In this document: in pieces, positions 43,638 to 52,738 of the stretch
Layout: each line of letters begins with the position of its first letter
How positions within the stretch are numbered: the stretch's first letter is position 1
The notes under the pieces: model-generated
The model's database searches: none
What the model was told of the DNA's origin: nothing
The model's input: only the letters and a program-made list of their open reading frames with translations
Translations under genes and position numbers: made by a program
Source: Pedobacter frigiditerrae
GTDB lineage: Bacteria > Bacteroidota > Bacteroidia > Sphingobacteriales > Sphingobacteriaceae
Assembly (NCBI RefSeq): GCF_004331645.1
Contig: NZ_SJSK01000002.1
Span: forward strand, 434,001 to 498,000
Length of the DNA stretch: 64,000 nucleotides
Direction of reading: 5' to 3'

Positions 43638-44570
43638 ATGAAGATTTTGGTTTATACAATGCTTAATACAGAACAAGAAAATCAATTAACAGCTGGTATT
43701 ACTGGCAATGTTGAATTATTTTTTAAAAATGATTTAACAGAAGAACAATTGTTTTTGAAATTAGCTGAAGCTGATATCGTACTTGGAAATATAAACGTAA
43801 ACCATTTTTCAAAACCTCATCCTAACTTAAAATTTTGGCAATTAGATTCTGCTGGGTTTGACCAATATCAAGATATCAGTTTAAATATACCAGTTGCTAA
43901 TATGGGTACTTTTTATGCACAAAGATGCGCCGAAACAATAGTTGCTGGTGTGATTGGTTTTTACAGAGGCATACCTAATTTAGTGAGGCTTCAAACTGAG
44001 AGGAAATGGGTTGGCAGTAAAATAAGGCCTTCATTACAAGGATTGACTGATAAGAACGTAGTTATTTTAGGTGCTGGAGCTATCGCAATAGCAGCTAAAG
44101 AAATGCTGATTGGTTTTGGTTGCAAAATTAAACTAACTGCTAGAAATAACCCTAAAGCAAGCCTACACAACTTTGAAGATATTGTTGCCGTTTTACCAGA
44201 AACGGATGTGGTAATAAATACCTTACCTGGTTCAGCAGAAAATTATGTAAACGCAGATTTTATCAATGCAATGAAAAATGGAAGTATATATGCAAACGTT
44301 GGCAGAGGAAACACAACTGACGAAGAGGCCTTAATAAAGGCCTTAGAACAAGGCAAAATTGCAGGAGCGATATTAGATGTAACTGCAGTAGAACCGTTGC
44401 CAACAGAAAGCAAATTGTGGGATTTGGAGCAAGTTATTTTAACGCAACACTCTGCAGGTGGAGACCAAAATGAAACTTCTGGAAAAGTGAAACACTTCAT
44501 TAAAAACGCAAACAAGTTTTTAAATGGCGAGCAACCAGAAGATTTAGTAGATTTAAAAAGAGGGTATTAG
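43638..44570 (+). CDS. D-isomer-specific 2-hydroxyacid dehydrogenase family protein
   Basis: A 310-residue NAD(P)-dependent oxidoreductase from the ATG at 43638 (MKILVYTMLN); the longer frame begins with TTG at 43629. The Rossmann motif is VILGAGAIAIAAKEMLIGFG. Catalytic positions are visible as Arg in NVGRGNTTDEEAL, Glu in VTAVEPLP and His in LTQHSAGGDQNE. The N-terminal substrate part is shorter than in SerA. The substrate is unknown. It follows purM by 55 bp and could be co-transcribed. Its end overlaps the convergent dienelactone hydrolase gene by 4 bp. Confidence 0.85.
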   Translation: MKILVYTMLNTEQENQLTAGITGNVELFFKNDLTEEQLFLKLAEADIVLGNINVNHFSKPHPNLKFWQLDSAGFDQYQDISLNIPVANMGTFYAQRCAETIVAGVIGFYRGIPNLVRLQTERKWVGSKIRPSLQGLTDKNVVILGAGAIAIAAKEMLIGFGCKIKLTARNNPKASLHNFEDIVAVLPETDVVINTLPGSAENYVNADFINAMKNGSIYANVGRGNTTDEEALIKALEQGKIAGAILDVTAVEPLPTESKLWDLEQVILTQHSAGGDQNETSGKVKHFIKNANKFLNGEQPEDLVDLKRGY

Positions 44571-45418
44571 CTCAATTTTTCCTTAAATAGCTCCATTGTT
44601 CTTTTCCAGGCTAATTTAGCTGCTGCTTCATTATATCTTGTTGGGTTTGAATCATTATTAAAAGCGTGGTTAACGCCATCATAAACATAAACTTTATAAT
44701 CAATGTTGTTTTGCTTCAAAGCTGCTTCATAACCAGCTATTCCTGCATTAATCCGTTCATCAAGCCCACCATAATGCAACATGACGCTGGCTTTAATTTT
44801 TGGCACATCTTCTGCTTTTGGTTGTGCACCATAATAAGCCACTGCCGCTAAAAGTTTGGGATCTGCCACAGCTAATTTATTAGACATAGCACCTCCCCAA
44901 CAAAAGCCAATACAAGCTGTTTTGCCGTTGGCATCTTTATGGCTTCTTAAATAAGCTAATCCTTTTAAGTAGTTCTGCAGGTTTTTTTCTGCATCTAACT
45001 TGCCTATCAATTCTCTGCCTTTATCTTCATCAGCAGGCGTGCCACCTAAAGGAGATAAGGCATCAATACCAAGCGCTAAGTACCCTTCTGCTGCTACCCT
45101 TTTAGTTACTTCAATTATATGTGGATTTAGCCCCCTGTTTTCATGAATAACAACTACTGCACCAAGTTTAGTTTTTCCTTTAGGTTTCACTAAAACCCCT
45201 TTCATCTCACCTTCTACTCCAGCATAAGTTATATTTTCGATAATCAGATTTTCATCACCTATGGTTGCTGCAGCCACATAATTATTTTCTAATAAGGGTA
45301 AAACCGTTAATGCCAAAGCTGTGCTTCCAGTTATCATGGCTAGCTTTTTCATAAAATCTTTTCTGCTAATCTGACTATGCGTATAAGAATCGTATAGATT
45401 GATAATTTTCTGATCCAT
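44567..45418 (-). CDS. Dienelactone hydrolase family protein, exported
   Basis: A 283-residue alpha/beta hydrolase. The N-terminus has SRKDFMKKLAMITGSTALAL, resembling a twin-arginine export signal with Arg-Lys. The catalytic Cys is C173 in CIGFCWGGAMSN, the Asp is in YGGLDERIN and the His in DGVNHAFNND. VVIHENRGLNPHI is the oxyanion block. The natural ester is unknown. Its 3' end overlaps the convergent 2-hydroxyacid dehydrogenase gene by 4 bp, with no terminator between. Confidence 0.88.
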   Translation of the reverse strand: MDQKIINLYDSYTHSQISRKDFMKKLAMITGSTALALTVLPLLENNYVAAATIGDENLIIENITYAGVEGEMKGVLVKPKGKTKLGAVVVIHENRGLNPHIIEVTKRVAAEGYLALGIDALSPLGGTPADEDKGRELIGKLDAEKNLQNYLKGLAYLRSHKDANGKTACIGFCWGGAMSNKLAVADPKLLAAVAYYGAQPKAEDVPKIKASVMLHYGGLDERINAGIAGYEAALKQNNIDYKVYVYDGVNHAFNNDSNPTRYNEAAAKLAWKRTMELFKEKLS

Positions 45419-45476
45419 CGTTTTAGGGTTTGGTAAAGATGATTGAATTTACGACTAATCTTTATAAATAGGGAAT

Positions 45477-45511
45477 AAAAAAAGCCGATCTCTAAATTAG
45501 AAATCGGCTTT
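45477..45511 (-). terminator. Terminator of the small lipoprotein gene
   Basis: AAAGCCGAT (45481-45489) pairs with ATCGGCTTT (45503-45511). On the minus strand it is followed by a T-run from the A tract at 45477-45484. Confidence 0.78.
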
Positions 45512-45529
45512 ATCAAATTGTAATGAGAA

Positions 45530-46114
45530 TTAAAGAGCAGCTCTCATCCCGTAATCTGCTAACGTAATTGTGTATTCGGCTAGCGTTACGTTTGCTGCAT
45601 CTTGCGCCGTAATAATTATACTTGTACCTCTTGATTGAGAAACAACGTTATTAGATACAGTAAAAAGACCTGGTCCTATATCACTTAAATTAAAAGTATA
45701 TTTAAGACCCCAAACAATATTACTTGCATTGCCATAAGAACCAATTGCAGTAATTACTGGAGCGCCAGCTGTTGGAGTTGGCGTAGCTGCTAAAGTAACA
45801 TTATTTGCAGTATAAAGTGTAGTTCTTACAGAAGAACTAACAGCTGTAGAGCTTGTTTGCGTATTTTTTAAATAAGCAACTGTTAATTTTGGGATTACTT
45901 TATTTGGGAAAAGTTTTTCACCAACAATATAGTTTAATGTAACAACACTTGTACCTACAGTACCGGTAGCAGAAAGGCCAGCAACCTTCGCTACTTCTAT
46001 CGTTGTTGCACCAGTACCGGCAACTTCTACATCTTCTAAATCTGATTTATCACAAGAAGAAAATGAAACAGCTAATACAGCTAAAAGTGCAAATTTTGAA
46101 ATTAATTTTTTCAT
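45530..46114 (-). CDS. Lipoprotein of unknown function paired with the Oar-like receptor
   Basis: A 194-residue lipoprotein (lipobox FSSC, Cys about 21, then DKSDLEDV). The mature part is rich in Thr, Ala and Val and looks like a beta-sandwich (GATTIEVAKVAGLSATGTVG, VTLNYIVGEKLFPN). No family is recognised. It follows the large receptor by 58 bp and ends at a terminator, so receptor and lipoprotein form a two-gene operon, as receptor-associated lipoproteins often do. Confidence 0.75.
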   Translation of the reverse strand: MKKLISKFALLAVLAVSFSSCDKSDLEDVEVAGTGATTIEVAKVAGLSATGTVGTSVVTLNYIVGEKLFPNKVIPKLTVAYLKNTQTSSTAVSSSVRTTLYTANNVTLAATPTPTAGAPVITAIGSYGNASNIVWGLKYTFNLSDIGPGLFTVSNNVVSQSRGTSIIITAQDAANVTLAEYTITLADYGMRAAL

Positions 46115-46172
46115 ATTAATATTTTTTAATCCTTAACAGAAATTTAAATTCTTCCTGTTAAGGATATAATTA

Positions 46173-49100
46173 TTAGTTAAAGTTATAACGTAAACCAAAT
46201 TGCATATAGAACGTAGATGAAATAGTTTGAGATGTGCCAAAAGTTTCTCTAACGATATCGCCATTAACGTTGTTTAATTTAAATGTTGGTTTAGTGGTAG
46301 CGCTAATAGAACTAACGTTTTGTGGAACTAAGATGTTTGCACGATTAACAAAGTTCAAATTACCCCAATCTTTATTCAACATGTTACCTACGTTAAAAAT
46401 ATCAACAGAAAACTGGATAGAGTTTTTACTTGACCCAACGTTTTTGAAAACCTCTTGCGTCAACCTAAAATCTACTTGATTTCTCCAAGGAGAAGTAGCA
46501 CCATTACGAGTTGCATACTGGCCTTTGTGTTCTCTTAAATATTTATCTTGCTCAATGTAAGCGAAGAAAATATCGCTTTGCTCTTGTGCAGAATATGGTC
46601 TTGCATAACCAGTAGTACCACCACCGGCAGGTATATTCACAAATGTAATTTCAGATGGATCCCTAGGGATATAGATCAAATCATTTGTTTGACCATCACG
46701 GTTAAAATCTGCTGAATAAGTGTAAGAGAATCTTCCTTGTTGAGAACCTTCATAGAATAACGATACTGAAGTCGCTAAATTTCTGAAATACTCCTTTTTG
46801 AATGATACGGATGCAATTACACGATCAGGATTTAAGTTAGACGAATAACTTAAGGTTGGTGTGTTTGGATTAGATGAAGTTTGTGGGATTGACCATAAGT
46901 TCAATAATTGATCACCAGCACCATCACCAAAATTACGTTGATCTGTACGTGTATATGCTGCCATTAAACCAATACCGTTAGCGAAGTTTTTAGTTAACTG
47001 AGCTGTAGCAGACCAGTTGTAACCACCCTTAGCATTTTTCATTTTAATCACATTGTTAATTTGCGTACCAGTTGCTGATGGAACACCAGCAGAAGTAGTA
47101 TTAACAGCTTGTCTTGTGGTTACAGAACTAGAGTAAAAAGGTCTGTTATCAGCATATCCTGGAATATTTAACGGACTTGGATCTTTTAAGTTTACGTTAA
47201 CAGCAACCGCAGCATTTAAATCTTTACCGTAAATCCCTTCTAAAGTACCAATAATTCCACCTGGCAATTTAGCATCAATAGCTAAGCTAGACTTCCAAGT
47301 TTGAGGGAATTTTAAGTCTTCAGATAATGCACTAATTGTACTAGGAATAGTAGTACCAGCAACACCTTTAGCTCCTACTAAATTTGGAGCAATGCTTGGA
47401 TTAAAGAATGGAGTAGTTGCACCAGTATAATTTTGAGTGTATTGCAACAAACCAGCATCACCAGATTGAGCAACTAACCATACAAATGGAACTCTACCAG
47501 TAAAGATACCAGAACCACCTCTCACTTGTAGAGAACGATCTCCATTTACGTCCCAATTGAAACCGAAACGAGGAGAATATGTAATTTTATTAGCTGGTAA
47601 TGCACCTGTATTTACTGTTTCGCCATTAGCAAAAGTTTGTGCTGCTACTAAAGGATGTGTTCTGATCTCATCAACTCCAGGATATCTAGCTTGTTCGAAT
47701 CTAATACCGGCAGTAACTTTTAAACGATCAGAAATGGTAAACTCATCTTGTAAATAAGCTGAGTACTGAGCAAATTTAAAGCTAGGAAAAGCTTGAGAAC
47801 CATCTGCAGTTAATGGATAAGTTACAGAATACTGTAATGGTCTTTGATTAGTTACGAAATCATTCCATGATCTAAAAGTATAAAATCCTGTTCCAAAACG
47901 TTGGAAACCATTTTTAGTAGTGCTAAATTCTGCTTGTACACCTACAGTTAAGTTGTGTTTTCCTAGAGCAATACTTAAATCATCGCTATAAGTATAAGAC
48001 GTAACATCTCTTAAGTTACCATAAGTAAATGGCTCATAACCAAAAGTGGTTAATACGTTACCAGCACTAGTTCCAGTTTGTGTACCATCTAAAATATCAA
48101 CTAATGGAAATGGTGAACTATCAGATTTTCTAGGATCATTTTGGTGAGAATAAGCAGCACGTAAAGTGTTGGTAAATCTGCTACCGAATGAAGAGTTTAA
48201 CTCAGCTGTTGCTGAGTATAAATTAGCAGCTTGATAATAGCCAGCATTAAAAAATGGTAAACCAGCAGTTTGATCATTTCCTGATCTAACGTTACCATAT
48301 CCTAAAGAACCAGCAACCCCAGAACCAGTAACTGATGTACTAGCAGGGCTTGGACTTTGGCTTTCTACTTGGTTGTAACGGATACTGAAACGGTGATCTT
48401 TTGAAATGTTCCAATCTAAACGAGCAAACATTTTCTCATTCTCACTTACATACTCATAATTCTGGTAAGGTCCGGTTTCATAGCCATAAGTTGATAAAAG
48501 ATATGAACTTACTTGGTTCATAAAATCAGCAGTAGTTCTTGTTACTGTACTAATAGAGCCATATGGAAGGCCTGGAGTAGCAGCAATCCTAGTAGAACCA
48601 GGTGCTTTAGTTAGTTTCTTCTCATAGTTTAAAAAGAAGAATAATTTGTCTTTAATGATTGGACCTCCAAAACTAGCACCATAATTTTTCTCATCTAATT
48701 TCTGAAGACTTTGAATGGTATAATCACCTATTTTACGACCTTGTTGATCATCACCACGCATGGTGTAGAATGCATTACCAAAAAATTTATTTGATCCTGA
48801 ACGAGTTACCGCATTAACAGCACCTCCTGTAAAACCAGTCTGACGAACATCATAAGGAGTTACATTGATAGAGATTTGCTCTAGTGCATCAATAGAAATT
48901 GGAGAACCATTAGCAGGAATATTTGCACCAATACCAAATTGATTATTGTAGTTAGCACCATCAACAGAAAAATTGTTTGAACGATAGTTACCACCACCAA
49001 TACTTGTACCATTTGCCTGCGGAGTTAAACGAGTAATATCGTTTACACTACGAGAGATAGAAGGTAAAGCTTGTATTTGCGCCCTACTAACCACAGTATT

Positions 49101-49517
49101 TGCTCCACTTTTATTAGAGTTCATGATCGGATTAGCACCTTGACCAACAATATTAACGGTTGCCAAGGTAGAGCTATTGTCTGCCAAAGTAACATTTAAA
49201 ACAAAAGGCTCGCCTAATTTTAAAGTTACGTCTTCAAATTTTTCAGGTTTGTAACCTACAAAACTTACTTCAATGGTATAAGGACCACCAACACGCATGT
49301 TTCCAATTGTGTAACGGCCATCGCCATTTGTAATTACGCTATAGACCGTTCCGGTTGGCGTATGTGTAGCTTTAATGCTGGCACCTGGCATAGTCTCTTT
49401 CGAGTCTTTTACCGTACCTGTTAATGACGATGTAGTTATCTGTGCATTCGCTGCAGAGATAAAACCAACAAAGACAAGAACAATTACTACAAATTTTAAT
49501 AGTAAAGATTTCTTCAT
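46173..49517 (-). CDS. Oar-like TonB-dependent outer-membrane protein
   Basis: An 1114-residue outer-membrane receptor. A signal peptide (to about ANAQ) is followed by a carboxypeptidase-regulatory-like domain (about 28-112, TSSLTGTVKDSKETMPGASI). The plug includes VVSRAQIQALPSISRSVNDI and a barrel follows to the C-terminal FGLRYNFN. The RSNNFSVDGANYNNQFGIG block and the GNAFYTMRGDDQQG region fit the Oar/OmpA-related group. The substrate is unknown; such proteins can import or export large molecules. A TACCTTTG box lies 51-58 bp upstream of the ATG. It forms an operon with the small lipoprotein. Confidence 0.87.
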   Translation of the reverse strand: MKKSLLLKFVVIVLVFVGFISAANAQITTSSLTGTVKDSKETMPGASIKATHTPTGTVYSVITNGDGRYTIGNMRVGGPYTIEVSFVGYKPEKFEDVTLKLGEPFVLNVTLADNSSTLATVNIVGQGANPIMNSNKSGANTVVSRAQIQALPSISRSVNDITRLTPQANGTSIGGGNYRSNNFSVDGANYNNQFGIGANIPANGSPISIDALEQISINVTPYDVRQTGFTGGAVNAVTRSGSNKFFGNAFYTMRGDDQQGRKIGDYTIQSLQKLDEKNYGASFGGPIIKDKLFFFLNYEKKLTKAPGSTRIAATPGLPYGSISTVTRTTADFMNQVSSYLLSTYGYETGPYQNYEYVSENEKMFARLDWNISKDHRFSIRYNQVESQSPSPASTSVTGSGVAGSLGYGNVRSGNDQTAGLPFFNAGYYQAANLYSATAELNSSFGSRFTNTLRAAYSHQNDPRKSDSSPFPLVDILDGTQTGTSAGNVLTTFGYEPFTYGNLRDVTSYTYSDDLSIALGKHNLTVGVQAEFSTTKNGFQRFGTGFYTFRSWNDFVTNQRPLQYSVTYPLTADGSQAFPSFKFAQYSAYLQDEFTISDRLKVTAGIRFEQARYPGVDEIRTHPLVAAQTFANGETVNTGALPANKITYSPRFGFNWDVNGDRSLQVRGGSGIFTGRVPFVWLVAQSGDAGLLQYTQNYTGATTPFFNPSIAPNLVGAKGVAGTTIPSTISALSEDLKFPQTWKSSLAIDAKLPGGIIGTLEGIYGKDLNAAVAVNVNLKDPSPLNIPGYADNRPFYSSSVTTRQAVNTTSAGVPSATGTQINNVIKMKNAKGGYNWSATAQLTKNFANGIGLMAAYTRTDQRNFGDGAGDQLLNLWSIPQTSSNPNTPTLSYSSNLNPDRVIASVSFKKEYFRNLATSVSLFYEGSQQGRFSYTYSADFNRDGQTNDLIYIPRDPSEITFVNIPAGGGTTGYARPYSAQEQSDIFFAYIEQDKYLREHKGQYATRNGATSPWRNQVDFRLTQEVFKNVGSSKNSIQFSVDIFNVGNMLNKDWGNLNFVNRANILVPQNVSSISATTKPTFKLNNVNGDIVRETFGTSQTISSTFYMQFGLRYNFN

Positions 49518-49986
49518 ACTCTTTTAATTATTTTTTTGTTTTGTTAAGAAATGTTAAAATAACGCCACAAAGGTAAATATTTATTTTATCTGAAGTTCAT
49601 TTCCAATGTTAAATAATTATTAATTATCCCCAAAACTTACTAACACTTAACATATTGATTAAATTACCTAACTAACAGTTTATCAATCGCTTTATATTTT
49701 AAGAATTTTGAATTTTACAGACAAAAATATGACGTAAAAACCCCTTCTATTGTCAAAAGTATGCTAAGTGCAATCATAAACTTATTTTAACCAACATTTT
49801 TTTTAATTTTGACGCATTATTCGTTTAGATCTTTAAAAAGATAGTACCCGAACTTGGTTTAGTTAACTTTAAACGCTTGGTTTAATTGGATACAGCACCT
49901 AAAGGCTCCATCTTGCACATGATCCGCAAATGCGGCTTGAAGAAAACAAATGATTTAAACGACTGAAAAAACATAAAAATAAATAG
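49518..49986. other. Divergent control region of the Oar-like gene and lpd
   Basis: A 469-bp spacer without a coding frame. It contains the -7 box of the minus-strand receptor at 49568-49575 and a long AT-rich middle. A small CCGCAAATGCGG palindrome lies at 49923-49934, upstream of lpd. A TTGACGC at 49809 could begin an lpd promoter, but no TAnnTTTG follows at the right distance. Confidence 0.55.
49568..49575 (-). promoter_or_regulatory. -7 element of the Oar-like receptor gene
   Basis: TACCTTTG on the minus strand, 51 bp before the ATG. No TTG is seen at the right spacing. Confidence 0.5.
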
Positions 49987-51375
49987 ATGAACTACGATGT
50001 TATTGTTTTAGGCAGCGGCCCTGGTGGTTATGTAGCTGCAATTAGAGCTTCTCAATTAGGACTTAAGGTTGCAATTGTTGAACGTGAATCTTTAGGTGGC
50101 ATTTGCCTTAACTGGGGATGCATACCTACAAAAGCGTTATTGAAGAGTGCACAAGTATTTGAATACATTAATCACGCAGCTGATTATGGCATCAATGCAC
50201 CTGAAGCAACAGCAGATTTCGCAGCTGTCATTAAACGTAGTCGTGGTGTTGCAGATGGAATGAGCAAAGGCGTTCAGTTCTTGATGAAAAAAAACAAGAT
50301 TGATGTTGTGATGGGAACTGGTAAAGTTAAACCAGGCAACAAAATTGAAGTTAAGGCTGCTGATGGAACTCAACAAGAATTATCTGCAAAAAATATAATT
50401 ATCGCAACCGGTGCTCGTTCTAGAGAATTACCTAACTTAAAACAAGACGGTAAAAAAATAATCGGTTATCGCCAAGCCATGGTTTTACCTGAGCAACCTA
50501 AATCTATGGTTGTTGTAGGCTCTGGCGCTATTGGTGTTGAGTTTGCTTATTTCTATGCAACAATGGGTACTAAGGTAACTATAGTTGAATTTATGGAAAA
50601 TGTTGTTCCTGTTGAGGATGAAGATGTTTCTAAGCAATTATTACGTAGCCTAAAGAAAACTGGCATTGAAATCATGACTTCTTCTAGCGTAGAATCGGTA
50701 GATACTAGCGGTGCTGGATGTAAAGTTCAAGTAAAAACGGCTGCTGGTATGCAAACCATAGAATGTGATATCGTTCTTTCTGCAGCTGGTGTGGTAGCCA
50801 ACATAGAAAATATAGGATTAGAAGAAACTGGCATTAAAACAGAAAAAGGAAAAATCGTTACTGACGAGTTTTACAACACTTCAGTTAAAGGATATTATGC
50901 AATTGGAGATGTTGTAGGTGGTCAATCTTTAGCCCACGTAGCATCTGCCGAAGGCATTATTTGCGTAGAAAAAATTGCAGGCCAACATGTTGAGGCTTTA
51001 GATTACAATAACATCCCTGGTTGTACGTATTGCACACCAGAAATTGCATCCGTAGGATATACTGAAAAAGCAGCAAAAGCAGCTGGTTATGAATTAAAAA
51101 TCGGTAAATTCCCATTCTCAGCCTCAGGTAAGGCAAGTGCTGCTGGTGCAAAAGATGGTTTTGTAAAATTAATTTTCGATGCTAAATATGGAGAATTATT
51201 AGGTGCACACATGATTGGTGCAAATGTTACAGAAATGATTGCTGAGATTGTTGTTGCTCGTAAATTAGAAACAACTGGTCACGAAATGATTAAATCTGTA
51301 CACCCTCACCCTACCATGAGTGAAGCTATTATGGAAGCTGCAGCTGATGCTTACGGAGAAGTAATTCACTTGTAA
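49987..51375 (+). CDS. lpd: Dihydrolipoyl dehydrogenase (E3)
   Basis: A 462-residue FAD flavoprotein that reoxidises lipoyl groups of 2-oxoacid dehydrogenase complexes. FAD-binding GSGPGGYVAAIRA (9-21) and redox-active C40/C45 in GGICLNWGCIPTKALL are clear. The NAD domain has VVVGSGAIGVEFAYFYATMG, and the C-terminal His-Glu pair is in SVHPHPTMSEAIMEA. Length is normal. It is monocistronic, with a terminator at 51398-51435; no E1 or E2 genes are adjacent. Confidence 0.95.
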   Translation: MNYDVIVLGSGPGGYVAAIRASQLGLKVAIVERESLGGICLNWGCIPTKALLKSAQVFEYINHAADYGINAPEATADFAAVIKRSRGVADGMSKGVQFLMKKNKIDVVMGTGKVKPGNKIEVKAADGTQQELSAKNIIIATGARSRELPNLKQDGKKIIGYRQAMVLPEQPKSMVVVGSGAIGVEFAYFYATMGTKVTIVEFMENVVPVEDEDVSKQLLRSLKKTGIEIMTSSSVESVDTSGAGCKVQVKTAAGMQTIECDIVLSAAGVVANIENIGLEETGIKTEKGKIVTDEFYNTSVKGYYAIGDVVGGQSLAHVASAEGIICVEKIAGQHVEALDYNNIPGCTYCTPEIASVGYTEKAAKAAGYELKIGKFPFSASGKASAAGAKDGFVKLIFDAKYGELLGAHMIGANVTEMIAEIVVARKLETTGHEMIKSVHPHPTMSEAIMEAAADAYGEVIHL

Positions 51376-51397
51376 AAAAGTTAATCGTTGAAATTGT

Positions 51398-51435
51398 AAA
51401 ATTGGTTAATTGTGATGAGCAGTTAACCAATTTTT
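51398..51435 (+). terminator. lpd terminator
   Basis: AAAATTGGTTAA (51398-51409) pairs with TTAACCAATTTT (51423-51434) and is followed by T. Confidence 0.78.
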
Positions 51436-51489
51436 GTTTATAGTTAATCTATAAAATCGTAAATTGTAATTCTAAAATTGTAAATCCAT

Positions 51490-52329
51490 ATGAAACTCTA
51501 CACCATAAATACTGGCTTTTTTAAATTAGATGGTGGCGCAATGTTTGGTGTTGTTCCAAAATCTATCTGGCAGAAAACTAATCCAGCAGACGCAAACAAT
51601 TTATGCTCTTGGGCAATGCGGAGCTTATTAATTGAAGATGGCAGTAGATTAATACTGGTTGACAATGGATTAGGCAACAAACAGGACGAAAAATTTTTCA
51701 GTCACTATTATCTGCATGGTGATGATACTTTAGATAAATCTCTAGCAGCACATGGTTTCCATAGAGACCAAATAACGGATGTTTTCTTAACTCACCTCCA
51801 TTTTGATCATTGTGGCGGTTCAATTGAAAGATATGGAGATCAACTTCGCCCTGCGTTTAAAAACGCTATTTATTGGACAAACGAACAACATTGGGATTGG
51901 GCTGTAAACCCAAATGCAAGAGAAAAAGCCTCTTTTTTAAAAGAGAACATCCTTCCCATTCAAGAAAGTGGACAATTAAGGTTTATACCTTCTCAAAATG
52001 GAGTGGTTTTTCACGAGGACATTAAAATCCGCTTTGCGTATGGGCATACAGATGCGATGATGTTGCCACAGCTTTATTATAAAGATAAAACTATCATTTA
52101 TATGGCAGATTTACTGCCTTCGGTTGGCCATATCCCCTTGCCTTATGTAATGGCTTATGACATGTTCCCCTTACAAACCTTAAAGGAGAAAAAAGAATTT
52201 TTGGAGGAAGCAGCAGTCAATGAATATATTTTATATTTAGAACACGACCCAATTAATGAATGTTGCACGGTTCAGCAAACTGAAAAAGGAATTAAGTTGA
52301 AGGATACTTTTTCTCTTTCGAGCATTTAA
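51490..52329 (+). CDS. MBL-fold metallo-hydrolase
   Basis: A 279-residue metallo-beta-lactamase-fold hydrolase. The metal motif is THLHFDHCGG (about 99-108, HxHxDH), with a further His in YGHTDAMM, Asp in YMADLLPSVGHIP and a C-terminal His in YLEHDP. The group includes lactonases and quinolinate/phosphonate-type hydrolases, and the substrate cannot be read. It begins 114 bp after lpd but behind its terminator. No signal peptide, so it is cytoplasmic. Confidence 0.87.
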   Translation: MKLYTINTGFFKLDGGAMFGVVPKSIWQKTNPADANNLCSWAMRSLLIEDGSRLILVDNGLGNKQDEKFFSHYYLHGDDTLDKSLAAHGFHRDQITDVFLTHLHFDHCGGSIERYGDQLRPAFKNAIYWTNEQHWDWAVNPNAREKASFLKENILPIQESGQLRFIPSQNGVVFHEDIKIRFAYGHTDAMMLPQLYYKDKTIIYMADLLPSVGHIPLPYVMAYDMFPLQTLKEKKEFLEEAAVNEYILYLEHDPINECCTVQQTEKGIKLKDTFSLSSI

Positions 52330-52378
52330 ACACACAAGAAACTACAAATCAACACCTTACAATAAAAATATTGCATTT

Positions 52379-52477
52379 TGACCGTCGCTTCACCGTCAAT
52401 CGGATGTCGATTGACCGTCCAAAAGCCTATTTCGACGGTCAACCGACGGTATACCGAGCCTATACGGACGGTAAAAG
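52379..52477. repeat. 11-bp phased array of ACCGT motifs, three direct and three inverted
   Basis: ACCGT starts at 52381, 52392 and 52414 (steps 11 and 22). Its complement ACGGT starts at 52435, 52446 and 52468 (steps 11 and 22). The whole is a phased, roughly symmetric array of nine 11-bp units in the spacer between the MBL gene and the XRE gene. The bases between the motifs vary. Confidence 0.68.
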
Positions 52478-52501
52478 GGCATATGTTAAAACAAATAGCA
52501 T

Positions 52502-52714
52502 TTATATTGCCAACACCCTAAATTCTAAAATATCGCCAGGTTGGCAGTCTAAAGCTCTACAAATTGCCTCTAGGGTCTCTAATCTAACCGCTTTTGCTTT
52601 TCCTGTTTTTAGGATAGATAAATTTGACATGGTAATCCCTACCCTATCACTCAATTCAGTTAGAGACATTTTTCGCTTAGCAAGCATGACATCAAGATTT
52701 ACGATTATCGGCAT
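52502..52714 (-). CDS. Small XRE-family (YozG-like) transcriptional regulator
   Basis: A 70-residue helix-turn-helix protein, essentially only the DNA-binding domain: MLAKRKMSLTELSDRVGITM then SNLSILKTGKAKAVRLETLE and AICRALDCQPGDILEF. This is the Cro/C1-type YozG-like family usually encoded next to DUF2975 membrane proteins, and two DUF2975-like genes lie directly upstream. It starts 24 bp after the stop of the second one. The opposite strand has a longer open frame, but only this frame gives a recognisable protein. Confidence 0.9.
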   Translation of the reverse strand: MPIIVNLDVMLAKRKMSLTELSDRVGITMSNLSILKTGKAKAVRLETLEAICRALDCQPGDILEFRVLAI

Positions 52715-52738
52715 AGATAGATTGACACAAAAATAAGC

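Noticed and set aside
52371..52736. Plus-strand open frame of 121 codons
   Set aside because: Its first part is the 11-bp phased array translated, and the rest is antisense to the XRE gene, which gives a clear helix-turn-helix protein.
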